This document shows positions 48,166-60,100 of a stretch of 64,000 nucleotides of DNA, piece after piece (position 1 is the stretch's first letter; every line of letters starts with the position of its first letter). The stretch covers positions 1 to 64,000 of the forward strand of contig NZ_JAAITU010000013.1 in the NCBI RefSeq assembly GCF_013304385.1, read 5' to 3'. The notes beneath the pieces were generated by a model. It worked only from the letters and a program-made list of their open reading frames with translations. It did not search any database and was not told where the DNA came from. The stretch comes from Blautia glucerasea (GTDB taxonomy: Bacteria; Bacillota; Clostridia; Lachnospirales; Lachnospiraceae). The position numbers were made by a program, and so were the translations under genes.

Positions 48166-51100
48166 TTGAACAGAAAAGACAGAAAAATGAACAAATTAAT
48201 AAGTATCCTCCTCGCATTTGCAATGATCATGCAGAGTGTTTCAGGAACGGTTGTACTGGCTGATGATACCCAGCCGGAAGTCCTGGAAAGTACTCAGGTC
48301 ATGGATGTGGAAGATACAGAAGAACCGGAGGAGGTACAGCTGCCTCAGGAAGAACAGCCCCAGGAAACTGAGGGGCAGGATGCGTCTGCAAAAGAAGAGA
48401 CAGATGCTTCTGCATCCGGGGAAACAGAGATATCTGGAGAAACCGAAATATCTGGAAAAACACCGATTTCCCAGGAAACACAGATAGCAGAAGAAGGCCA
48501 GACAGAGGAGATTTTTACAGATCATCCAATGGCTGATCCGATGCCTGCTGCAGAGGAAGGACTTACAGAAATTAATTTAAGTACAGTATCTGTGGAACAG
48601 GTTTATCTTCTCACCAATGCACAGTTTGTTTCTACTTCTGCAGGCGACATTTTGACAGGCACTGGAAACGGATACCGCCTTACCGGAAGCGGACAGGATG
48701 CAGGTACAAGAACCGTTTATGTGGGTGACAACACATACAATGGAAATCCTTATTCCGGACAGCAGGATATTTCCGTGGACCTTGCTGGTACAGGAAGTGA
48801 ACTGTCTGTTTTGCAGATCAATCCCATTGCAAAAGGAGATGGGGGATTTGGCTCCGTCAGGCTTTCAGTAAGTAAAAGCTCCAGGATCGGCACTTTAAAA
48901 CTGATGGAAAATGCACAGGCTGTGTTGACCCTTTCTGATGTTTTGGAGATCGGGAATATGGAACTGGCAGCAGGCAGCAGTCTGACTATCCAGGCTGGCA
49001 GCTATTCATTTACTGTAACAGGAAGTACCACAGGCAGCGGATCCATTGCCCTTTTTGGAAGCAGCCTGGTATTTCATGATCTGGATGCCGGCTCCATTAC
49101 ACTGGATAATGCAGTAATGGATGCCTCAGACTGCAAAGTGGCAGCAACAGACCATCTGATTGTAAATAGCAGTACAGTGCAGAACGCCTCTCTTCTTGGA
49201 TTTGAAGAAGATGTAACCGGTGCAAAGACTGTGTCCTTTACAGGAAGCGGAAATGCACTTCATAATATAGGAGCTGTTGGAACTACTGAAAATGGAACAG
49301 CCAATGTGTCCATCACAGGTGCAGAGACAATTTCCAATGCTTCTGATACTAATTTTATCTGTGATTATGGAATTACTTATTTACATGATAAGGCTGAGCT
49401 TACAAAGGAAGACACATGGCCGGATACCTATCGTGTAAAGTATACCGGAACCATCAGCGGCACAGGAGAGATGATCGGATTTCACCAGGCATCCGGTACT
49501 TATGTTGGGACAGCAGATCAGATCCAGCTGCCTGTATATGTACAGAAAGGCTATACCTGCAAAGGCTGGACCTGCGGAGAGGATAGTACAGTTAATACGG
49601 TGCTACCTGCCGGATATGCCAGCAACCTTACCTTAAATGCAAAGATGGAACCAGCATCGGTAACAGTAAGTGTAGACCTGGGCTATATTCCGGATGAAAA
49701 CAGCAATGATGACTACCAGACCCTGAATCAAGTGACTACATATGAGAATCGTGTCTGGGGAGATGTGTTAGCACTACCTGCACCTTATCGGTTTGGATAC
49801 AAGTTCCAGGGATGGAAGATCCTGCCTGGTGATGAAAACAGTGCACTTATTAAGGACAGTTATACAGTATCTTTGGAGGATGCTACAGAATCGGAAGATG
49901 GTACTTTTTCTATAGCGCTTACGGCCGTATGGACAGCAGATCACTTTCCTATAAGATTCCTGATCTCCAGTAATGTAGATCTGACCAAACTGAAGGTTCA
50001 GACAGATGATACTACAATTTATGATTCGGTTTCTGCTTTTGCACAATCCAATTCATATGTGATTTGGGATGAGGCCAATCATCTGCTGCAATTTGACGAT
50101 TTTGTATATGGGGAAAAGCTGTCCGATTATCTTGCGGGAATCGGTCTTTCACAGCTGCCGATATTATTGGATCAGAGGGAAGGAGCAGAGAAACAGGAGT
50201 TTGCAGGCTGGTCTACACCTTCAGGAGCAATGCTTTTAGAAGACATGACCTTCTCTGCGGGAAGCATCCTGGATAATAAAGGAGAAGGGGAGTCCCTTGC
50301 TCACTATGAAGCCAAGATCATAAGTACCCCGATACTGCTTACAAGCTTATGGGGAACCGGCCAGTATAAGCTGACTGTGGATGTGGTTGATGGATGGGAG
50401 CTTCTGGTGAATGGTCAGGTTCAGACACCTAATGGCTCTGAAAAGACCATGACCATTTCTGTTACAACCGGCAGTGAACTGGTTTGGAGATGCAGCGCGA
50501 CAAATCCGCTGAATTTCTGCAGGTGGACATTTACGGAAGGCTTTTTGCCAGAGGAAACCACCTATGATTCAGGTGCCAGTTATCTCACATGGAAGGCTGT
50601 GATGCCTTACAGAAATATTAAGGCAAGCTATACGTCTGATCTTTCCTCTTTATATGTGGATCTGTCTGTAAGCAAGATCACTTTTGAAGAGAAGGTGACG
50701 ATGCCTAATGGCCGTACAGTGGATGGCTTCTGGTATACGCAGGTGATGACCCCTTCTGAATATGATGGCATGAAAGTAAATGCCTTAAGCCCTGCATTTC
50801 AGGCAGACGCTTCTTATGCAGGCCATCAGGACGAGTATTTCTATGTCTGGGATTATACAGATTCATTCTGTATTACAAGTAAAAATAAGGAAACTCAGAA
50901 TCAGCTGACTCTTGTATCAGCCATGACCATTACCCTGAAAGACTGTAAGATGATTGCCACAGATGCTTACAGGGATCAGGCAGCAGGAACAAAGCTGGGC
51001 GGGATCGAACTGGAGAATCTGTCTGACGATCAGGGAAAAAGTATGAGTCAGACTCTTGCAAATACAGATCTTACCCAGTATGCCAATGTGGTTCTGGATA

Positions 51101-54100
51101 CAGATAAAACCAATCAGTATACGGTTTATTTGAATCTGAAAGGCGATAACAATGTGATCGCTGATATTTCCACTTCAGGATTTCATGCGGAGGCAAAATT
51201 CGGAGGAACCGTCTATGTACAGGGAATTGATACTGGAAACAGTAAAGCTGTACTGGGAACGATTTTCGGCGATTTTAGCTGCACGATTCAGAAGCTGGAC
51301 GTAACTGCTTATGAGAAGGAAAATCCATTTCGTTATCTTACCTATACCTCACGGGTTGGATCGGTGAATTTCAACCAATCCAGTATTCAGGCAAAAGACA
51401 GGACTATATTCACCTACAGCATGTATATGAACGTGGCAGACAGTCAGTTATATGTAAGAGAAGCACGTGGATATTATTATGGCATAAACATAAGCGGTGC
51501 CAGCTATGCTCACATTTATGGGGATGTTTTGTCCAACCGTCACTCCATGTCTGTTAAGGGTTCTTCTTCTGTGGTTATTGATGGAAACGTATTGACCACA
51601 AATCAGGATCAGTATGCTTCCGGTGATATTAATACCAGTGGATATGTGATCGTAAAGGGTACCGTGTATGATGCATCCAATACCAGATTCACCAATGGAA
51701 CAGTAATTTGTAATACACTGATCGTTGGTTCTTATATTACCACAAATGGATCTGCACGGCTGGTCACCAACCTGATCACCACCAATACCTATTCAAACAT
51801 CCGATATGATAAAGAGACAAGCAGGTATTATCCATCTCTAAACAGTAGTGATAGTCGTATTTATTCTATTGCACAGGCAAATCAGAACGAGGATGATTAT
51901 CCCTTCAGGGTATTCTCTTCCAGTGTTGCTACCACAAGAACCTATAGTTTTGGAGGAGCCTCTACCAGGATTTATCTGTTCGGTTATTATAAAACCACAG
52001 CTGTAGGCGGAGTGGATTATTACAATCTCTCTATTACATCTATGGATCAGGAGAACCCGGTTCGGGAGTATGTGCTTCAGTGCCTGGATGACAATGGGGA
52101 TTTGAGATCTCAGGTTTCACTTGATGATACGGCTTTGCAAAATGGGGTAAAAGCAGCTTCCGGTTATGCAAACAATGAATGTGTGATGCTTGGAAACAGT
52201 ACTTATATACCAGGCACAAACACACCAAGGTTTGTTGCTTTTTCCGGGGCACAGGTTTATGCAGCCGGCAATCTTACATTCTTTAATGAAACCACAGTAT
52301 CTGATGGCTTGATCTGGTGCGACGGAAGCTTTGGTACAAAAAGTGATCTTACAGTTTCAGGCGGACAGGTAACGGCAAAAACCGTAGGAAATGTGTATCA
52401 TCTGAATACGGTTTATGCAGACGGCACCAGGCGCTGGAAAAAAACACTTATTACCGGCGGTACCGTGAATGCAGATGAGATCGGAGCAAGAGCCAGCCAT
52501 GGAACGAAAGGAAGCATTCAGCGAAGCCTGGTAGAAATCACCGGTGGCACGATCCAGGGTAAAACAACCCAGGGCACAACAACTGTTCAAAGTGATGAAT
52601 ATATTAATTATATTTATGATAATACAGATTTTCCAGAGGCTTCCAATAGATTTGCATCCATGCCGGATAATGTTCGTTTAGCTGCACAGGATACGGATGG
52701 AACTACAAAAAGCTGGCTCACAGATCCGATCAGCTTTAAACCGCCAGTTGCAGCCGATGGAACTACAGGATCCTGGCAATTTGGTTCTCTTTCCGGACCA
52801 GAGACAACAGGCATTGATGCAGATGGATTTTTACTTCCTGAAAGCACTAATATTAATGTTAGTCAGAAAGATCAGCTTCTGTTATATGCTGCAAAAGATA
52901 AGTATAATCTGACTAAGGTTTATGGTACAGATCTGTATACTTTGACGGCGAAAGGTGATGATGCTGTATTTACATCTAATACCATGACGGATATTTCAAA
53001 TCTGCAGCAGATTGAAGTAAAGACGGCATCAGTATCCGGAGGCACTGAGATCACCCTTACGGTACAGTCTGAGCTATATCGTACACGGACTGTGGTGTGG
53101 TATATTGATGGAAATGGCCAGTATCACAATGCACTTGCAGGAAAAAACTGGCAGGGGAACAGTATCACCTTTGATATGCCAAAGGGAAATACCTATATCT
53201 ATGTGGTGGATGATGTACATGCCCTACCATTGGATCTATGGGTCAGCAGCTACAGCTTTGACAGCAATGGATTTGTAACTCAGCTTGTGGATGTAGACAG
53301 TTCCGGAAAACTGACTGCCACGGATGCGGATAAAAGATTTACTTATTCCGGAAATTATAGGATCGTGCAGTCTAATCTGAAAAATGACCAGATAAAAGAT
53401 CCTGATAAGGCAGCTCTTACGGGTGTAAATGCAGCAGATATGACAGGCAATCGGATCCGTTTTGCATCAGATTTTAATAATCAGACCATTTCCGATAATC
53501 AGATCATATTGTCCAGGATCTATCAAAAATGTCAGGACGATCAGTTTGGAGTTTTGGTGGAAGGCTCATCAGATGGAAGCCAGGGTGGAAATGTAAAGCT
53601 TCAGTTGGATGGGAAAATTGCTCTTTTCCGTTTCAAGCTGAAAGATCCTTCTTCCCTTACGCTTGCCGGGATGAATGGCACAGGTAAAGATGTGCTGTAT
53701 TTTAACCGTGCACAGACCAATTCGCCTTCTGATTATTTGATCAATGCCGGGACGATCGCAGGAAAACCTGGAAATCTGACACTTGAGGATCTTAAGCTTA
53801 ATTATAAATCCGGTTATGGTGGATATCTGCTGTATGGAACACAAAAAGGCGGTTCCCTTACCACAAAAGACTGTACGTTCTACAGTAAAGCATGGGGAGA
53901 CAGCACCGGGTTTGCAAGGAAGGTTGAAGACATAAAGATCCAGGGAAGTAACATTGATATTACCACCGGATATTCCTATACCACTGAATTGTTTTCCGGT
54001 TGTGGGAATGTGACAGTCAGTGATAATAGTAAGATTCAGTGGAAATCCATTGGAAGTGAAAGTACTGGAGGTTATCCTTTTGATTATGGAATTAGCGGCA

Positions 54101-57100
54101 CCTTAACGGTTGACGATTCGGAAATTGTTACGAATTTTGAGCCATCAGCTGACACAAGAACCCATACCATCAATGATTACGAAACAAGTAAGGCCAAAGA
54201 AGTGATTCTTAAAAACGGCGCTAAGTATACGGCAGACAGTCGCCTTTGGTTTACCAAGGTACAGGTTCTTACGAATGCTGTTTTAACAGTAAAGTCTTTC
54301 GGAAGTGAAGAAAGCTATTTCTTTTCCAAGGATATTCTGGTGGATGGCGGTACCGTTAAAGCAGATTATGTAGTTGTCAGTGGATTCTATTCGCCTCAAA
54401 GCAGCGGCTCTTCTTACTGTGCTTCCACAAAGGCTGTACTGGATCAAAGAATCAGTAAGCAGACCAACGTAATCAATGGAAATGATTTCCCTGGCCTTGT
54501 GATCAAGTCTGGTACTGTAAATGCCAGGAAATTTGCAGGTGGTGACTGGAACGGAAAGGTTACAGTATCCGGTGGAACGTTAAATACGGCAGCAGTAGGT
54601 ACATCCGGTTATTTGTACGGCTTTATACAGCAGCTTCCTGCAAACAAGCTGGACTACGTATATAAGTATCCCATCTATGATTACAGCAATTATCAACAGT
54701 CTTCTGCAGTAACCATAAATGGTGGCACTGTGAATATTGAAGATGGAGGCTATTTGGGCGGCGCCAATACCACGGTTCAGTTTTCTGGCGGACAGGTGAA
54801 TCTGGGAGAAAATGCTGTGCTTGGTATGAACCAGTCGCAGACAAAGGCTCTTTCCGATTATTACTCAGCAAAAGGGGATAGTATTAGAAATCACGTACCT
54901 GCAAGCAAACTCCAGATCGCAGGAGGCAGCGTAGCTATGGCAGATGCTGCTGCCACAGGCAGTATATGTGCGCCCTATGGTCAGATCCAGATTTCAGGCA
55001 ATGACACCAGCATTAAAACCGCTAAGATCAGTGCAGACTATGGGACTGTTGAGATTAAAGAAGCTAAGAATGCATTTGATAATCCATATCAGGGCAATGA
55101 GCCAAGTAGATACAAAAGCAGTTATATTGGTGTGTGGGTAACAGATTCTCTGTCAGCCCAGAACCTGACTATTACAGAGGGAGCCCAGGTCTATGCACCA
55201 AATGCTTATGCTCAGATTACAGATGGACAGGGACGGCTGAGGGTTCAGGAGGCAGGCCTTTATTCTGCAGCTTATGGGGAAAAAGGTATTTCTAGAGCTG
55301 AGGATGACAAGCAGTACAATGACAGATCCGGTGCTAAGGATCAGACCGTATTTGGCACCCATCTTGTATCTATTACATATGTGCTGAATCCACAGGGAAT
55401 CCTTCTGGATGCTGATGAAAAGCTTGTGAATAATGAAAATCCTGAGAACTATACATCCACTGCAACAGATCAGCAGCTTCCTCTTAAGGACGGGTTCTGT
55501 GAAGGCTATTATTTCAGAGGCTGGTACAACAATCCGGAGTGTACAGGAAGTCCTTCCACCCAGGTTAATACTACAGTTGCAAATGACTTTACCCTGTATG
55601 CAAAGTGGGAAAAGGTCAAGGTGAAATTCCAGCTGAGGATGGATGAGAGCAGTGCTGCCGGGTATTATAATGAAGCAGAATTTGCAGGCAACAGTCATTG
55701 GCAAAAGGCAGAGGACGGCAATTCCTATGTGTCTTCTGAAATGGCTTATGTTACATATGGGGACAGGATCCTTACCGCCTCCGGTGTAAACCTGATTAAT
55801 TATTCCACCAATACCCTTGGCGTGACGGAGGTGAAGATCCAGGAGGACGGCTACACAGGAGATAAGTCCATTAGTGCCATCAGCACTGTGACAAAGGCAC
55901 TGGCAGAATATTACAAAACAAAGGATACAAACGGGGATGGCACGGCAGTGATCATTCTTCATGTACATTTGGTACAGAAGAGATATGCAACGGTGATCTT
56001 CGATCTGAATCAGAAAAACGGCAGACCTGTGGATGCATCATTTACTACAGGGGTTTCTGCTATCCGGGAAAATGTTGGAGTAGATAAAACACTTGGAACA
56101 ATTCCGGCGTTTACAGATGCAAGTGTAACACAAGGAAACAGTGAAGGTCTGGTACAGGCAGCATCCAAAGGCTATACCTTCTTTGGCTGGAATACAGATA
56201 AAGATGCTACAAAGGACAGCGCTGAGGGATGGGTAAATAAAGACAGCATTTTCACTGCCAATACTACCATCTATGCCATCTGGCAGGTGAATACCTATAA
56301 GGTACAGTTTTTAGCAGGAGAGGGCAGCTGGGTTACTGCAGGTCAGCAGGCACCATCTGCAGGTCAGCCACCAATCACTTCGCTGGAATGCTACTGGGTA
56401 TATGATACGCCGGTAACAGAGGCAAACAGCTTCTGGTATCAAGATGCACAGGGAAATCGTTACATGACAGAACTTCCTTATGCATGGAAAGAAGGAAGCA
56501 CCTTTGATAATGAAAACGGATGGTTTTATTCGTATAAAGAGAATGGAACAACTGTAAAAGAAAAGATTTCTTCTGCCCAGGCCTTAAGTGCACTGCTGAT
56601 CCGCACTCTGGATGTAACTCTTGGTTCTCCGGACGGAACCCCGGATCAGATAGCGCTAAGCGTTACAGCGGAATATACGCCGGTAAATGTAACCTATGAC
56701 CTGAATGGCGGACACTGGACAGACAATACACAGGCAAGTACCCAGAATCCGGCATACGGAGCTCCTCTTGCCGGTTATCATACAGAAGCAGCAGATAACA
56801 CTACACAGGTGCTGGAAAGTACTACCGGTGAGAATGGGATTACTTATCGTGTACTTGGAACTACAGCAGCATATTACAATACTAACAAGCAGTATGCAGC
56901 TGCAGACTACAGAACACTGCTTTCCAGAAAGGGCTATACCTTCCTTGGATGGTACACCAGCCTGGAAGATGCTGCAAAAGCAGAGGCAAACCCTTCCAAA
57001 GTATCTTCTGTAGGAACAACGCCAAGGTTTACAGATGTGAATCTGTATGCTGCATGGAAAGCCAATACCTATCAGGTGGATCTGTACAGCAAGGATACCA

Positions 57101-60100
57101 GCAAAACCTATCATTACACCTACTTTAATCGGGTGAATCCTGTAACAAGGATATCCGTAACCGTTGGCCAGACCATAGATTCTAGTATCTGGCCCAGCAG
57201 GGACGGAAACTGGTATGCATATAACAGCAGCACAACAGGAACACCGGAGGAAAACGCCAAAAGATTTTTCCTGGGAGGAACCTTTGCCGCACTGGATCCT
57301 GGAACTACAGACCAGGCAATTGCTGCAGGGTATAAAACCTATCAGAATTATGCAGAGGCTGTAACTGCAATATCCAATAGCGGAACCCTGTACCAGGCAG
57401 GAAGTTCTTTGTTCTTCCTGCCTGAGGATGATGCTTATTCCAAAGACATTGCCGCAAATTATGGAAGCAGTTATTCTGTGCCGGATTATCCGGACGGATC
57501 CACTATTTCCATGTACGCAGTTTACAGGGAAAGATCCCTTGTATTCGTGGAACGATATATTGATCCTGCCGGCCAGGAACAGCAGACCATCAAATACAGC
57601 GGTCCCTGGAATGTATGGTCTGATTATCCTACAAAGTACGGTACTGCAGGAAATTCACAAGTGACAAAACAGGGATACTCCCTTGTTGGTTGGTATGTAA
57701 ACGGTCCTACTACAACTGCAGAAATATATCCTTCCACAAAAGAAGAGTACGATGCTAAAAGTGAGTCCTTTAAACAAGTAGCTAAGCAGCTTGGAACCTA
57801 CGACATTATGGTTTACACTGTCTATGCAGCACAGGTAAACAGGAATGTGACCATGAATTCTAAAACAGATCCGGTTACTTCAGATCTGACAGTGGATTCC
57901 TATACACTGCCTGCAAGTATGCAAAATGGCAGAGTTACCATGAGCCTGACCATGGGATCGGCTGCACTTCAGCTGGTATCCAAAGAAGTGATGGAAGCCC
58001 ATGCTTATGACCGCACCTGGACAACCGATGGCAAGCAGTACAGCGCAGAGAATACAGCGGCACTGCTTGTGACCCTTAGTAAAGGTACAGACACAAAGAC
58101 TCTGGATCTGTCAAAAGCAGTAAATGGCACCCTGGACTTTGAAAAAGAAATCGAAGCAGGATGGCAGGTTACTCTGACCCTATATCACTCAAAGGTGATA
58201 TCTGCAGATCATACCTACATCTTTGATCTTAAGATGAACTTTGCAAGCAGCGGATCCGGCGAAAACACGCTGAAGGATCAGTTCATCAATAACCATGTAT
58301 CTGTACGGCTTCAGCCAACTATTTATACGGTGAATTATTCTGTACAGCTTCCGGAAAAAGCAGGACTGCTTACGATAGGAAGCTGGGGAGACTTTACACA
58401 GCCGGATGATACAGATGCAGTGGAAGTGACCAGACAGGTGAAACAGGCATACGGAAGCGACCTGATCAGCAATCTGATCCAGATCGAAGGCTATAAGCCT
58501 GCATCTGATCTGTGGATCTATGGGAATGGTACGACTGCTTACAAAAAAGCAGATATGCAGGTGTCTGCAGCAAATAACGGCCAGATCGATGTAGCGCTTT
58601 CTTATCAGGCAAAGACCTGGCGCTTGACAGCAGATGCAGATACCTTAAAATACTGGACCATTACATACGGTGACGGTGTAGGAAGCAACGCTATGACAGA
58701 ACTTACCAGTGCAGGCGCTGATGTGAAATATCACTCTGATATTCACTTTACACCAAAGGGCACTGGCTATGATTTCGCACCGGAATTTGTAACGATTACC
58801 CGTACACCGGATGGCCAGGGCAGCTTGCAGTATAAGCTTCCTGATTATGCACAGAAAGCAGCAGATGGAAGCAGCTATGGGGTGCAGATGAATGCAGCAG
58901 CCCTTGATGCCACTTATGTAACCGTGATGACCATGTATTTGGAAGAAGGAACCATTACCCTTGCACCGGATAAATATACCCAGGAAAGAGCCGAGGGCAC
59001 AGTGACAAAGACCTGGCCGGGCACTTATGTGGTTCTCCAGAACAGGCAGAACAGCGGAGCAAATGCAACAGCAAACCGTCTGATCATTGATGGAAATCTG
59101 GAGGGCAGGGAGATTGCTCTTGGAAACCTGAATATCAGCTCCAATAATTCTGTGGAACTGAAAACAAATACAAAAGCAGCCCTTACACTGGACTATGATG
59201 GACAGGCATCTGCCCTTACAGGAAAGAATATTCTGGTACCTGGTGGCTCTGTTGTACAGCTGAAAGGAAGTAGTACAGCTCACGGAACCATTACATTAAC
59301 ACCAGGGGTTGGTGATGCGGCCATTGGAGGCACAGCAGCACAGCCGGCAAACGGAAGGATTGCCTTGACCGATCTGGATATATCCTTAAATATGCCAGCA
59401 GGCTCTTCTGCCTCCGGCATCGGTGCAGCCTCTGATGGAACAGGTGCAGGAAACATCAGTATTACTGACTGTACCATGAAAGTAAAGGAAGGCTCTGATA
59501 CGGATGTTTACTCCGGCGCATGGATCGGCGGCAAGGATGTACATATGGTGGATCTGAAAAATGTTACACTGTCAAAGATTGAAACCACTCATATGGCAGG
59601 CCCATCCATTACAAAAGGAAAGCATGTTACCATTGATTCCTGTAAGCTTGGAAGCGCAGACAGCAGTCTGACAGATCCGGTTTACGGAGAAGATATACTG
59701 ACGATCACAAATTCTGAGATCTACCTGAACCTTCAGGATAATATTTCAGGAAAAGAAATATCTGCACCTGTGGGAAGCAGCAGTACTGGCAGCGTAACAG
59801 TGACCGATTCAAAAGTAAAAGCAATCTGCACCGGTCATGGTATTAATGGTATTTCTGATCTGTATACCGGCATCCTGTACATAAAGGATGCAGTGTCAGA
59901 CGTAAATGTGGATGGTACCCAGATCCTGGAAATGACCAACGGATCCGTCACGATAGACGGAAACAGCTACACTCAGGCAGAAAATTCTCATGCTGCCGAC
60001 AATGCAAGAAAAGATTATCTGCTGATCCAGGAAGGCACAAAGACTGCTGCACCTGATCTTACTGTTTCGCAGATCACCAGTACCCTGGAAGTGCGGACAC

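Noticed and set aside
48400-48480. CRISPR array or tandem DNA repeat at the ISGETE codons of the giant gene
   Set aside because: Only a few short in-frame amino-acid repeats in an acidic linker; no spacers.
55153-55968. 271-codon minus-strand frame within the giant gene
   Set aside because: Shadow of the 14-kb gene; Cys/Ile-rich composition and no start signal.
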